Counted from the stretch's first letter, positions 23,608 to 33,112 are shown. The stretch: DNA of 64,000 nt from Longimicrobium sp. (GCF_036388275.1 NZ_DASVSF010000008.1:124001-188000), one strand, 5' to 3'. A program made the numbers and translations. The notes: generated by a model not told the origin, from the sequence alone.

Positions 23608-24429
23608 TCAGCCGCCGGACCGCACCCAGCGCTCGGCGACGCGCTCGCGGTCGCGCAGCGGCTGCCCCGTTCCCCCGCGCCGCACCATCACGATTTCCGC
23701 CGCGATGGCCAGGGCGATCTCTTCCGGCGTTTCGCCGCCCAGGTGCAGCCCGATGGGGGCGTGCACCCTGCGCAGCCGCTCGTCGGGCACCCCGTCGCGC
23801 GCCAGCTGCTCCAGCGCCGCCCGCGTGCGCCGGCGGCTGCCGATCATCCCCACGTACGCCGGCAGCTCGGGGCGATGGAGCACGTCGCGAAGCGCCTCGA
23901 AATCGTACTTGTGGCCCCGCGTCACCAGCACCAGGTACGTGCCGCGCCCGATGCGCACGTCCCGGAACGGGTCGTCGAAGCGCGCCGGCCTCACCTCGTC
24001 CGCCTCCGGAAAGCGCTCGCGGGTGGCGAACTCGGGGCGGTCGTCCAGCACCGTCACGCGAAAGCCCAGCATGGCGCCCGTGCGGCACAGCGGCCGTGCG
24101 ACGTGCCCAGCCCCCACGATCACCAGCTCCGGCGGCGCGCGATGGGGCTCCACGTACACCGTGCAGCGGCGCCCCGCGGCCTCCACGTCGTGCGTCTCCG
24201 GCCGGTCCGACTCCCCCAGCGCCGTGCGGGCGATACGCAGCGCGGCCTCATCGAGATTCACGTCTCCCAGCGTGCCCTCGTGCCGATTGGCCCAAACGGA
24301 CATCCGCTCCCCCGCCGCGGGGCCGTCCTCGTCCGACGACAGCACGGCCACGCTCACCACCGCCTCGCCCCCCGCCAGCGCCTCGCGCGCGTGGTGAAGC
24401 GCGTCCGCCAGCGTCAGCCGCTGGGGCAC
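23608..24429 (-). CDS. XdhC-family molybdenum hydroxylase maturation protein
   Basis: This 273-residue protein has a diverged CoxI domain in residues 1-85 and a C-terminal Rossmann domain: VIVGAGHVARPLCRTGAMLGF, VTVLDDRPEFA, YLVLVTRGHKYD, YVGMIGSRRR and APIGLHLGGETPEEIALAIAAEI. This is the XdhC_C pattern. Such proteins hold molybdopterin cofactor during sulfuration and deliver it to xanthine-dehydrogenase-type enzymes. The start overlaps the MocA gene by 16 bases. The likely client is the enzyme encoded at 27741-30742 on the other strand. Confidence 0.92.
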   Translation of the reverse strand: MPQRLTLADALHHAREALAGGEAVVSVAVLSSDEDGPAAGERMSVWANRHEGTLGDVNLDEAALRIARTALGESDRPETHDVEAAGRRCTVYVEPHRAPPELVIVGAGHVARPLCRTGAMLGFRVTVLDDRPEFATRERFPEADEVRPARFDDPFRDVRIGRGTYLVLVTRGHKYDFEALRDVLHRPELPAYVGMIGSRRRTRAALEQLARDGVPDERLRRVHAPIGLHLGGETPEEIALAIAAEIVMVRRGGTGQPLRDRERVAERWVRSGG

Positions 24430-25013
24430 GCGGCCTCGCGCCAGCGGCGGTAGTCTGCGGGGGTGTCCACGTCCGCGGGAAGCGCGTCCACCGGCACCTC
24501 GCGCAGCTCGCCCAAGTGCGCATGGACCACGGTGCGCGCGCCCTCGGGCAGGTCGGTCCTCGCCAACTCGGCGAAGACGGAGCGCGCGAACAGCACCGGG
24601 TGCCCGTGCTTTCCGGCGCGCGAGGGCAGCACGACGGGCGCGCCGGACTCGCTGAACACGCGCGCGAGCTGCAGGGCCAGGTCGGGCGTAACGTCGGGAA
24701 TGTCTACCGGGCAGGCGATCACGGCGCGCGTTTCGGGCGGAACCGCCGCCAGCCCCGCCTGCAGCGAGCGCAGCTGGGGCGACCCGCGGTCGGGGTTGAT
24801 GGCCACGGACGCGCCGAGCCGCGTGGCCGCCTCGCGGATGTCATGGGCGGCCGGTTGGTCATCGGGCCCCGTCACCACGATCACGCGGTCGCACGCCGCA
24901 CCGAGCGCGTGGACCACGCGGTCCAGGAACGTCCCTTCCCCGGCGCGCAGAAACGCCTTGGGCTCGCCCATCCGGCGCGAAAGGCCGGCGGCCAGCACGA
25001 TGCCAACGATCAT
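24414..25013 (-). CDS. MocA-like molybdenum cofactor nucleotidyltransferase
   Basis: This 199-residue protein begins MIVGIVLAAGLSRRMGEPKAF, the nucleotide-binding signature of MobA/MocA transferases. IACPVDIPDVTPDLA carries the metal-binding aspartate and HGHPVLFARSVF is the expected late motif. MocA adds CMP to molybdopterin to give the cytosine dinucleotide form used by many hydroxylases. The closely related MobA adds GMP, but the XdhC partner favours MocA. I start at MIVG because the upstream extension is proline/arginine-rich. It is the first gene of the maturation cluster. Confidence 0.9.
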   Translation of the reverse strand: MIVGIVLAAGLSRRMGEPKAFLRAGEGTFLDRVVHALGAACDRVIVVTGPDDQPAAHDIREAATRLGASVAINPDRGSPQLRSLQAGLAAVPPETRAVIACPVDIPDVTPDLALQLARVFSESGAPVVLPSRAGKHGHPVLFARSVFAELARTDLPEGARTVVHAHLGELREVPVDALPADVDTPADYRRWREAACPSG

Positions 25014-25139
25014 CAGGGCTGACGGGTACGCGGGCGGGGTTGGCCGGGGCCGGAGCGGGCGGGGCGATCTGGACGACACCAGGAGTATCGCACGCTCGCT
25101 TCACGCCGTCAACTGGCAACGGGGCGAAGGTGTTGCGCA

Positions 25140-25200
25140 CGATGGAGATAAGCGCGGATGAATCCGCCGCGACGGACGCGAAAAGTCCTCACACCCGCGT
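25140..25200. repeat. Degenerate family E-like fragment
   Basis: The text GCGCGGATGAATCCGCCGCG and ACGCGAAAAGTCC resembles the inverted family E element but lacks its second palindrome. It lies in the 0.32 kb gap between mocA and the small basic protein gene. Nothing else in that gap is recognisable. Confidence 0.4.
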
Positions 25201-25335
25201 CTCGCTTGGACCGGTGCTCCTCCGTGAATCAGCGAGCTCGACGGGTTGGTGGAACATGGGGCGGCGCGGAGCATGCAAAACACGGACAGCGAAGGAGCGG
25301 TGATCGTCGACTCTCACGCATCCGCGGAGGATGAA

Positions 25336-25515
25336 ATGGCACAGAAACGCGAACTGATCGAGCCCAACCCAGGCGACAAGCGCTACGTGCGGCGCGACGA
25401 GAACGGGCAGTTCACGACCGACCAGGTGGACGTGGGCCGTTCGCTGGCGGCGGACCAGCGGCAGCACGCCAAGACCAAGGCCAAGCCTGGCCACGGTGAC
25501 AAGGGCGACCGCTGA
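25336..25515 (+). CDS. Small basic hydrophilic protein, 59 aa
   Basis: This protein starts MAQKRELIEPNPGDKRYVRR and is rich in Lys, Arg, Asp and Gln, with a DENGQFTTDQVDVGRSLA centre and a KTKAKPGHGDKGDR tail. There is no membrane segment. GGAGG lies at good spacing before this ATG; earlier in-frame starts have none. It may be a small nucleic-acid-associated or stress protein, but I cannot assign a family. A strong terminator follows. Confidence 0.75.
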   Translation: MAQKRELIEPNPGDKRYVRRDENGQFTTDQVDVGRSLAADQRQHAKTKAKPGHGDKGDR

Positions 25516-25549
25516 CCCGTTCGTTCGGGTTGCTAGCCGAAGCTCCATC

Positions 25550-25586
25550 AAGAACGCCGCGCGGGATCAGCCCGCGCGGCGCTCTT
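25550..25586 (+). terminator. Hairpin terminator after the small basic protein gene
   Basis: The stem AAGAACGCCGCGCGGG / CCCGCGCGGCGCTCTT has one mismatch and a 5-base loop, followed by GCTTTGCT. Confidence 0.8.
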
Positions 25587-25613
25587 GCTTTGCTGCATCC
25601 GCCGCTCGCCAAC

Positions 25614-25677
25614 AAGCTTGACAACTAACTTGCCAATTGCTTAGCTATTGGCAAGCTAATTCACAAGCTTGCGCCGC
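25614..25677. promoter_or_regulatory. Palindromic TTGCCAAT repeat upstream of the AlbA-type ATPase gene
   Basis: CTTGCCAAT and ATTGGCAAG form a perfect 9-base inverted repeat around a 9-base spacer, preceded by GCTTGACAACTA and followed by ACAAGCTT. The region is clearly more AT-rich than its surroundings. It lies about 25 bases before the ATG at 25688. The same block occurs twice after the gene (27417-27465 and 27510-27570). It is a candidate operator or element end. Confidence 0.65.
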
Positions 25678-25687
25678 GGGGGCCGGG

Positions 25688-27424
25688 ATGACGGTGGAAG
25701 AGTTGCGGGAGTCGCTGGAACAGCTTCAGCGCCAGGGAACGGAGCAGACCAGCGTAGAAGCGAAGCGTGCGCGCGATGGCGTGCCCAAGCGCATCTGGGA
25801 AACGCTCTCGGCCTTCGCGAACACGCCGGGCGGCGGCGTACTCCTTCTTGGCGTAGACGAGGAGGCGGGGTTCGCGCCCGCGGGCGTTGCCAATCCGGCG
25901 AAGATACAGGCCGACCTGGGCGCGGTCGCCGCGCAGATGGAGCCGCCCCTGCGCCCCCTGCTGCAGGTGTTCGACGTCGACGGCGCCTCCATCGTGGCGG
26001 CCGAGGTCCCGGAGCTCCCCGCCAGCGCAAAGCCCTGCTACTACCAGGGTGCGGGGCTGCCGAACGGCGCCTTCATCCGCGTCGGGGACGGTGATCGCAA
26101 GCTCACCCCGTACGAGGTGCAGGCGCTGTTCGAAGCGCGCGGCCAGCCGCGCCACGACCTGGAGCCGCTGGAGGGAACTACGCTGGAGGACCTGGATCCC
26201 GAACTGGTGGGAGGGCTGCTGCGCCGCCTGCGCGGCCGTGAGAGCGGCCCCTACCGAAGCTGGACGGACGAGCAGGCGCTGCGGGCCCTGAAGGTGCTCG
26301 TTCCCGCCGCGGACGGAAAGACGGTGGTTTCGCTCCAGGGGTGGACCTGCTTCGCGCAGTATCCGCAGGAGCGCTTTCCCAATCTGTGCGTCACCTTCCT
26401 TCGCTATCCCACGCCCGAGGCCGGGCGTCCCGGCCCCCAGGGCGAGCGGTTCCTGGACAACGTGAAAGTCGAGGGGCCCGTGCCGGTGATGGTTGTAGAG
26501 ACGTTGCGGGCCATCAAGCGCAACATGCAGCGGCGGGGCATTGTCCAGGGGCTGTTTCGCGAAGACCTGTGGGAATATCCAGAAACGGTGCTGCGCGAGG
26601 CGCTGGTGAACGCGCTCGGACACCGCGACCTGTCGCCCCAGGCGCGCGGCAGCCAGGTGCAGGTACACATGTTTCCGGACCGCATCGAGTTCCAGAGCCC
26701 CGGCGGGCTGTTCGGCCCCATTCAGCCGGACCAGCTGGGAGAGCCCGGGGTGCAGTCGTCGCGCAACGCGTTCCTGATGAAGGTGCTGGAAGACCTTCCG
26801 CCTCCGGGCGAGTCGCGGCCGCTGTGCGAGAACCGCGGAACCGGCCTGACTGCCATGATCGAGCAGCTGCGCCGGTCGGGCATGTCGCCGCCTCGGTTCG
26901 ACGTCAGCCTCACGCGGTTCCGGGTGGTGCTTCCCAATCACAGCCTGTACGACGAGGAGACGCTGCGCTGGCTGGAGGACCTGGCGAAAGGCGAGCCCGT
27001 GTCGGAGGCGCAGCGGCAGGCGCTTGCGTTCGCCCGACACAACGGCACCCTGACGAACGGCGACTACTGCCGGGTGGCCGGCCGCGACTCGCGCGTTGCC
27101 ACGCGCGAGTTGAACGAGCTGGTGGATCGCGGAGTGCTGGAGCGCACGGGCGCGGGGCGATGGTCCACCTACGCGCTTCGCGACCGCACGGAGCCCGGCG
27201 CCGCGCCGCGGCCCCGGCGGGATCGCGCGGACGAAATCGTGGACCTGCTCCGATCCTCGGACTCGCTGTCGGCACGCGAGATCGCGGCGAAGTTGGGGCT
27301 CTCGGCCTCGGGCGCCCGCCACTGGCTTTCGCGCCTGCGCCGCGCCGGGCGAATCCGCTCGTCCGCACGCACGCCCACATCGCCGGAAACGCGCTATGTG
27401 CTGGACGACGTGCGCCAAGCTTGA
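25688..27424 (+). CDS. AlbA_2/Schlafen-type ATP-binding protein with winged-helix C-terminus
   Basis: This 578-residue protein has an N-terminal AlbA_2 (Schlafen AAA_4) domain at about residues 15-130: EQTSVEAKRA, ETLSAFANTPGGGVLLLGV, GAFIRVGDGDRKLTPYEV. The HATPase_c_4 region typical of these putative regulators follows: LREALVNALGHRDLS, FQSPGGLFG, ENRGTGLTAMIEQLRR. The last 150 residues hold one or two winged helices (LTNGDYCRVAGRDSRVATRELNEL and LSAREIAAKLGLSASGARHWL). Family members are found as regulators and near defence or mobile genes. I use the ATG of MTVEEL; the upstream TTG lies inside a palindrome. No gene partner is adjacent. Confidence 0.9.
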   Translation: MTVEELRESLEQLQRQGTEQTSVEAKRARDGVPKRIWETLSAFANTPGGGVLLLGVDEEAGFAPAGVANPAKIQADLGAVAAQMEPPLRPLLQVFDVDGASIVAAEVPELPASAKPCYYQGAGLPNGAFIRVGDGDRKLTPYEVQALFEARGQPRHDLEPLEGTTLEDLDPELVGGLLRRLRGRESGPYRSWTDEQALRALKVLVPAADGKTVVSLQGWTCFAQYPQERFPNLCVTFLRYPTPEAGRPGPQGERFLDNVKVEGPVPVMVVETLRAIKRNMQRRGIVQGLFREDLWEYPETVLREALVNALGHRDLSPQARGSQVQVHMFPDRIEFQSPGGLFGPIQPDQLGEPGVQSSRNAFLMKVLEDLPPPGESRPLCENRGTGLTAMIEQLRRSGMSPPRFDVSLTRFRVVLPNHSLYDEETLRWLEDLAKGEPVSEAQRQALAFARHNGTLTNGDYCRVAGRDSRVATRELNELVDRGVLERTGAGRWSTYALRDRTEPGAAPRPRRDRADEIVDLLRSSDSLSAREIAAKLGLSASGARHWLSRLRRAGRIRSSARTPTSPETRYVLDDVRQA

Positions 27425-27465
27425 CGACAATGGCTTGCCAATTGGCAAGCTGTTGTCAAGCAAGT
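27417..27465. promoter_or_regulatory. Palindromic repeat downstream of the ATPase gene, copy 2
   Basis: A perfect 18-base palindrome, GCTTGCCAATTGGCAAGC, lies within a longer imperfect palindrome bounded by CTTGACGACAA and TTGTCAAG. It begins at the stop codon of the ATPase gene and resembles the upstream block at 25614. Confidence 0.65.
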
Positions 27466-27509
27466 TGGCGAGCTGATCGCAAGCTTCCGTTCAGGGGCGG
27501 AACTGCGGC

Positions 27510-27570
27510 TCGACAACTACGGCTTGCCAATTTGGCGAGGTGTTGGCAAGCAGTCGTCAGGCTGATTGGC
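27510..27570. promoter_or_regulatory. Palindromic repeat downstream of the ATPase gene, copy 3
   Basis: The text GCTCGACAACTACGGCTTGC, CAATTTGGCGAGG and TTGGCAAGC repeats the upstream block, including the GACAACTA lead. It is the third member of the set. The rest of the 316-base gap up to the hydroxylase gene shows no further structure. Confidence 0.6.
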
Positions 27571-27740
27571 GAGCGGGCGTGCGGCGGCCCGTCTGGCACC
27601 GAACGGGCGTTCGAACCGGCGCCCGCCTTACGTTGACCCTCCCACGGGCGCGGGTTACCTTCGAGGGATGGGTCAAGTACTGCCCGGCGCTTGCCTTGCG
27701 GTTCCATCCAGCGCCGTCATCCACCCTTGCAACCGCCCTC

Positions 27741-28237
<497 letters not shown>

Positions 28238-28241
<4 letters not shown>

Positions 28242-30742
28242 GCGCGGAGCGGCAGGAGTTCGAAAGCGCCCGCGGCGGCGTTCCGGCGGATGAGCCCGAG
28301 GTCGCCGAGCGCGGCACGCCGGTCGTGGACCACGCGCCCTCGCACGCGGGCGAGAAGGTGAAGCTGTACGGCAGCCGCGAGGAAAAGTCTGCGCCGCTGA
28401 ACGTCATCGGTACGCGGCAGCGCAAGACGGACGGCCTGGAAAAGAGCACCGGCCGCGCGCGCTACACCGACGACCTGGTGCTGCCGGGAATGCTGCATGG
28501 CAAGATCCTGCGCTCGCCCCACCCCCACGCGCTGATCCGGTCCATCGACACCTCCGCCGCGCTGGCCCTGCCCGGCGTGTTCGCCGTGGTCACGGGAAGC
28601 GAGATGCCCATCCCCTTCGGCATCATCGTGTGGACGCCGGACGAGAACGCGCTGGCGACCGACAAGGTGCGCTACATCGGCGACGCGGTGGCGGCGGTGG
28701 CGGCGGTGGACGAGGACACGGCGCTGCGCGCGCTGGAGCTGATCCAGGTGGACTACGAGGTGCTGGAGGCGCTGCTCGATCCGCACGAGGCCGTGCGCCG
28801 CACGGACGTGCAGATCCACGAGGCCAAGAAGGCCGGGCACAACGGCAACATCTCCAAGATCGTCAAGCTGGAGTTCGGCGAGGTGGAGCAGGGGCTGGCC
28901 GCGTCCGACGTCGTCATCGAGGGCGAGTACTTCTTCGAGGGCACCACGCACACCCCCATCGAGCCGCACTGCGCCATCGGCCAGTGGGAAGCGGGCGGCG
29001 CGCCGGGCGGGCGGCTGACCGTGTGGTCGTCCACGCAGGTGCCCCACTACCTGCACCGCGAGCTCGCCAAGGTGCTGGAGCTGGATCCCGCCAAGGTTCG
29101 CGTGATCCAGCCGCACGTGGGCGGTGGCTTCGGCGGCAAGAGCGAGCCCTTCGACCTGGAGTTCTGCGTCGCCAAGCTGGCGATGAAGACGGGCCGGCCG
29201 GTGAAGATCCTGTACACCCGCGAAGAGGTGTTCTACGCCCACCGCGGCCGCCACCCGTTCTACATGAAGTACCGGGTGGGCGCCACGGCGGATGGAAAGC
29301 TCAAGGCGGTAGACGCGCGCACGCTGCTGGACGGCGGCGCCTATTCGTCGTTCGGCCTGGTGACCACGTACTACAGCGGCCAGCTGCTGGCGGCGCCGTA
29401 CGAGATCCCGGCGTACCGCTTCGACTCCACGCGCGTGTTCACCAACAAGCCCGCTTGCGGCCCCAAGCGCGGCCACGGCAGCGTGCAGCCGCGCTTCGCC
29501 TTCGAGGTGTCGCTCGACAAGCTGGCCGAACGGCTGGGTTTGGACCCCATCGAGCTGCGCCGGCGCAACTTCATGGGCAGCTTCCGCCGCACCGTCAACG
29601 AGCTGCGCATTACCTCCAACGGCTTCATGGAGTGCCTGGACGCGGTGGAGCGCGCCAGCGGCTGGAAGGAGCGCAAGGGGCGGATGGGGTATGGGCGCGG
29701 GCTGGGCGTGGCGGGCTCGTGCTACATCTCGGGGACCAACTATCCCATCTACCCCAACCGGATGCCGCAGTCCGCCGTGCAGCTGCAGGTAGACCGCTCG
29801 GGGCGCATCGCCGTCTTTTCGGGCGCGTCGGACATCGGCCAGGGATCCACGTCGCTCGTGGCCTACATCGTCTGCGAAGAATTGGGCGTGCCGCTGGACT
29901 ACGTGCGCGTGCTTCCGTCGGACACGGACTTCACGCCGGTTGACCTGGGCAGCTACTCGTCGCGCGTGACGTTCATGCTGGGGAACGCCTGCGTGGACGC
30001 CGCCCGCAAGCTCAAGGCGCTGGTGCAGGACGCGGTGGGGGCGGAGTGGGAGATTTCGCCGAAGCGCGTGCTGCTGGCGGGCGGACGGGCCATGGACGCG
30101 GAGGACACGGGGCGCAACATGTCCATCGTGCGGGCGTTCAACCTGGCGGAGGCGAAGCACGGTACGCTGGGTTCCGTCGGCAGCTACAACACGCCCAGCG
30201 ACGTGCATGGCGAGTACCGCGGCGGGACGATCGGCGCCTCGCCCGCGTACTCGTTCACGGCGCACGTGGCCGAGGTGGAGGTGGACGCGGAGACGGGGTT
30301 CGTGGACGTGAAGGCCATCTGGGTGGCGCACGACTGCGGCCGGGCGCTGAACCCCACCATCGTCGAGGGGCAGATCGAGGGCTCGGCGTACATGGGGTTC
30401 GCCGAGGCGCTGATGGAGCAGCACGTGTTCAAGGACGCGGAGCACGGGCGGGCGGGCCTTCACGATGGCCCGTCGCTGCTGGACTACCGGGTTCCCGGCT
30501 CGCTCGACACGCCCGAGCTGCAGGCGCTGATCGTGGAGTCCATCGATCCCGAAGGGCCGTACGGCGCCAAGGAGGCGGGCGAGGGTCCGCTACACCCGTC
30601 CATTCCCGCCATCGCCAACGCCATCTACGACGCCGTGGGGGTACGGATGGATTCGCTGCCCTTCTCCCCGCCGCGCATGTGGCGGGCGCTGCAGGAGAAA
30701 GCCGCTCACGACGCCGAGCCTGAGCGCATCGCTGCGGATTGA
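28238..30742 (+). CDS. Molybdopterin-binding large subunit, xanthine dehydrogenase family
   Basis: This 834-residue catalytic subunit has the N-terminal a/b hammerhead domain (KSTGRARYTDDLVLPGMLHG near residue 70), the cofactor loop VGGGFGGK at about residues 294-301, and a CGPKRGHGS loop replacing the ACGAFRGFG of classical xanthine oxidases. The active-site glutamate is probably E782 in KEAGEGP. The changed arginine loop suggests a substrate other than hypoxanthine, perhaps an aromatic or aldehyde-type compound (inference). About 70 hydrophilic residues precede the hammerhead. No FAD subunit gene follows; the next DNA is repeats. Confidence 0.93.
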
Positions 30743-30793
30743 GGGTCGGGCAGGCGGACGACACGCGCTTCGATACGCCCCGACGTGTCCGCG

Positions 30794-30845
30794 GCGCCCC
30801 CCATCCCCAGCCCTTCCCCCGCAAACCGCGCGGGGGAAGGGAACC
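30794..30845. repeat. Family B-like hairpin repeat
   Basis: CCATCCCCAGCCCTTCCCCC, GCAAACCGCG and CGGGGGAAGGG form a hairpin. It is the inverted form of the GGGGAAGGGTTGGGGATGGG text at 49955-49985. Confidence 0.65.
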
Positions 30846-30893
30846 AGCCCGGTGCGTCACGCCGACGGTTGGGAGCCGCACAAAGGCCCGTCA

Positions 30894-31040
30894 TCCTGAG
30901 GCCAAGCCACGCCAAACCTGACCGCAAACCATACCTGGCGGGCCGAAGGATCTAGCGGTGGCCACGTACCAGCCCGGGCGCGGCAGCGGTCACCGAAACC
31001 GAGGCCTCGGCTGCCGTGGGGCCCTCACCCGTCCGCGCTG
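30894..31040 (+). repeat. Dispersed repeat family D, copy 3
   Basis: It starts GTCATCCTGAGGCC and includes CGGGCCGAAGGATCTAGCGG, GGGCGCGGCAGCGGTCACCG and CCGAGGCCTCGGCTGCCGTG. It is the closest match to the 5701 copy over its second half and is followed by a C hairpin in the same order. Confidence 0.8.
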
Positions 31041-31050
31041 ACACGCGTGC

Positions 31051-31092
31051 CACCCTCTCCCACGAACAGCGTGGGAGAGGGGGTACACTTTC
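31051..31092 (+). repeat. Dispersed hairpin repeat family C, copy 2
   Basis: The stem CCCTCTCCCAC / GTGGGAGAGGG with loop GAACAGC is followed by GGTACACTTT. It differs from the 5862 copy by single bases. Confidence 0.8.
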
Positions 31093-31123
31093 GGTGCGGG
31101 GCTGTGACGAGTACAGTAGCGGA

Positions 31124-31198
31124 TGCCCGGCCTTGCTGGGGCGACTGAAGTCGCGTCTGGAACATCACGAAGTCCGCCTTCGCGGACTGCACGCGTAG
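31124..31198 (-). repeat. Family E-prime repeat (inverted)
   Basis: GCTGGGGCGACTGAAGTCGC, GTCTGGAACATCACG and AAGTCCGCCTTCGCGGACTG form two palindromes in a row. The direct-orientation copy is at 50263-50330. It shares the GTCCGC/GCGGAC palindrome with family E but has CGACTGAAGTCG in place of the GAATTC palindrome. Confidence 0.75.
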
Positions 31199-31230
31199 TC
31201 GGGTGCGCCAGGGCGAGGGAGGCGCGGTTC

Positions 31231-31300
31231 AGGTCTCCCCCTCCCCTGCGAAGCGGGGGAAGGGGGCCGGGGGGAGGGGGCTGCCGCGGCATGCACCCGC
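31231..31300 (+). repeat. Dispersed repeat family B, copy 3
   Basis: CAGGTCTCCCCCTCCCCTGC, GAAGCGGGGGAAGGGGGCCG and GGGGGAGGGGGCTGCCG resemble the 34036 copy, including the shared CAGGTCTCCCCCTCC lead. The following bases up to 31517 show nothing recognisable. Confidence 0.75.
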
Positions 31301-31517
31301 AGTCAGGATTTCCCACGCGGCGCTCCGGTATTCGCCGCGGCGTGTACCGGGCCAACTCCGAAGCACCCCACAGTCTACCTCCGGGGTGAGATGGCCGAGG
31401 CGGAGCCAGCGGTGCTTGGCTGGACTATGACGGTGGATGAGTTGTTCACCTAGCAGCAAGGGCCGCGGCGCCATCGGCTCCGCGGCCTTCTTCATGCTCG
31501 ATGCAGCGACGAACCCG

Positions 31518-31877
31518 TCAGCGCAGGATGAGCACGGGGCCGGCGGTGGCCTGGACGGGGAGCGACTCCGCGACCGGGCCGGTGAACCACACGCGCACCC
31601 TGGCTCCCGCCACGAGTTCGTCCGCGGATGCCCGAACGACCGTTTCGCCGCTGCCGGCCAGCACATCCGCGCCGGGGAGAACGGTGATGTAGGCTGCTGG
31701 CTCCCTCCCAGCGACCGGGGTAGTGGCTTCCACAAGAATGCGCCGGCCGGCCAGGATTGCGCTGGACTGCTGGATGGTACCCTCAATGCTCGGGGCCTCG
31801 TCGGGAAGCGTGGCTGCCGAGGGCATGCCGCACCCGGCCGCGAGCGCCGCAGCGAGCAGAATCCACATCCTGTTCAT
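31518..31877 (-). CDS. Small exported lipoprotein, 119 aa
   Basis: The protein starts MNRMWILLAAALAAGC, a lipoprotein signal with the lipid cysteine at about residue 16. I prefer this ATG because AGGAG lies seven bases upstream; an ATG two codons earlier has it too close. The mature part is a small beta-rich domain with AAYITVLPGADVLAGSGE and GARVRVWFTGPVAESLPVQA. This resembles short OB-like or DUF3221-like lipoproteins. I cannot name a function. It diverges from the membrane protein gene at 31973. Confidence 0.8.
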   Translation of the reverse strand: MNRMWILLAAALAAGCGMPSAATLPDEAPSIEGTIQQSSAILAGRRILVEATTPVAGREPAAYITVLPGADVLAGSGETVVRASADELVAGARVRVWFTGPVAESLPVQATAGPVLILR

Positions 31878-31972
31878 CAGCATCTCCTGATTGCGAGTCC
31901 GTCGATCATGCCGAAGAACGTGCACGTCCCGGCAGTCGCGACAGCCGCTTGGCCCTTGGATCGCCTCCACGC

Positions 31973-32587
31973 GTGATCGATGCCGGAAGTGAGCCGCCGT
32001 CGCATCTGCCCGTGAAGGACAGCGGGCGGAATCGCTGGGCGCGGTGGACGGGTGGACGCGCGGGACCGGCGCTGCTGTTCGCATGCGCCGTCGTAGAGGG
32101 ATGCCTGGTTCCCGCGCCGACGGAGGCCGTGTTCGCGGCGCTGGCCATCGCACGGCCACGCCGGGCGTGGGCGCTGGGAGCGCTCGCGGCGGCGGGCTCC
32201 GTGCTGGGCGGCGTCATCGCGTGGCACCTGGGCGCCACGGGCTTCGACCGGTATGGGCAGCCGCTGCTGGCGCGCTACGGGCTGATGGGTGAGCTGGAGG
32301 CCCTCGGCGCGCTATACCGGCGGAATGCCGGCCTGGCACTGCTCACCTCCGGCTACACGCCCGTGCCCTACCTGCTGTACGGCATCGTCGGTGGCGCTAC
32401 GGGCGTTCCACTGGGCACCTTCGTCCTGTTCTGTGCCCTCGGCCGGGGATTGAAGTACGCCGTGCTGGCCGGCGTGGCGCGCATCGCGGGGCCGCCGGTT
32501 CGGGGCTGGCTCGCGCGCAACCCGTGGCGGATGGTGTTGATCGTCACCGCCGTCGCGCTGATCGTACTCGGCGCCTGGATGGTCTGA
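31973..32587 (+). CDS. DedA/YqaA-like (VTT domain) membrane protein
   Basis: This protein of about 204 residues has four or more hydrophobic segments. The conserved acidic/proline pair CAVVEGCLVPAPTEAVF comes early, the re-entrant-loop-like YTPVPYLLYGIVGGATGV is central, and the C-terminal helix is VLIVTAVALIVLGAWMV. This pattern matches the YqaA branch of the SNARE-associated/DedA superfamily, some members of which flip lipids. I give a GTG start at 31973; another GTG at 32012 is equally possible, and neither has a clear ribosome site. An upstream ATG would overlap the divergent lipoprotein gene. Confidence 0.8.
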   Translation: MIDAGSEPPSHLPVKDSGRNRWARWTGGRAGPALLFACAVVEGCLVPAPTEAVFAALAIARPRRAWALGALAAAGSVLGGVIAWHLGATGFDRYGQPLLARYGLMGELEALGALYRRNAGLALLTSGYTPVPYLLYGIVGGATGVPLGTFVLFCALGRGLKYAVLAGVARIAGPPVRGWLARNPWRMVLIVTAVALIVLGAWMV

Positions 32588-32697
32588 CGCCCCGCGCGCG
32601 TCCGACGGCCTCGTCTGATGGCCTGCATTGTCCCCGGAAGTGCGCAGAGTGTTCACCCCGTGGCGGAATTGGCGCGGGGCATGCACCGTGTGCTCAC

Positions 32698-33069
32698 ATG
32701 GCACCGGCAAAAAACACCCCCGATCCGGCCGAAACCATCGGCACGGCGCTGAGCGCGGCGGAGCAGGCCGCCGCGCGCTTCACCGACGCGAAGACCGAGG
32801 TGCTGCACCGCCTGGCGGACGTTGACGCGGCGGTGCTGGAAATCGTGCAGCGCGTGTACGACGCCACGCCCGCGGAATTTCAGCGCTCGTTCGTGGCGAG
32901 CATCGACGGCGACGACGACGAGGAGCTTGCCCTGCCGGACTTTCTGCGCCTGCTGCTGGAGCGCCCCGGCGGCAGCGAAGGGCGTTTCACCATCAGCGTG
33001 ATGGAAAACCTTTACGACGACGGTGACGCGGACGAGGACGGCGCAGAAGACGACGAGGACGACGAGTAG
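32698..33069 (+). CDS. Acidic protein of unknown function, 123 aa
   Basis: This soluble protein starts MAPAKNTPDPAETIG, has a helical middle (AAARFTDAKTEVLHRLADVD) and an FQRSFVASIDGDDDEELALP segment, and ends in a long run of Asp and Glu from about residue 107. I do not recognise the family. The acidic tail could contact basic proteins or nucleic-acid-binding proteins. No good ribosome site precedes the ATG, but no other start fits. A strong terminator shared with the convergent lipoprotein gene follows. Confidence 0.7.
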   Translation: MAPAKNTPDPAETIGTALSAAEQAAARFTDAKTEVLHRLADVDAAVLEIVQRVYDATPAEFQRSFVASIDGDDDEELALPDFLRLLLERPGGSEGRFTISVMENLYDDGDADEDGAEDDEDDE

Positions 33070-33078
33070 CAAACGACG

Positions 33079-33112
33079 AAGCGGCTCCCGGGGAATCCGG
33101 GAGCCGCTTTTT
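33079..33112. terminator. Bidirectional hairpin terminator
   Basis: The stem AAGCGGCTCCCGG / CCGGGAGCCGCTT encloses GGAAT and is followed by TTTTCG on the plus strand. It lies between convergent genes. Confidence 0.85.

Noticed and set aside
30743..31430. Possible insertion sequence
   Set aside because: No transposase-length frame or terminal inverted repeat. The region is explained by families B, C, D and E-prime.
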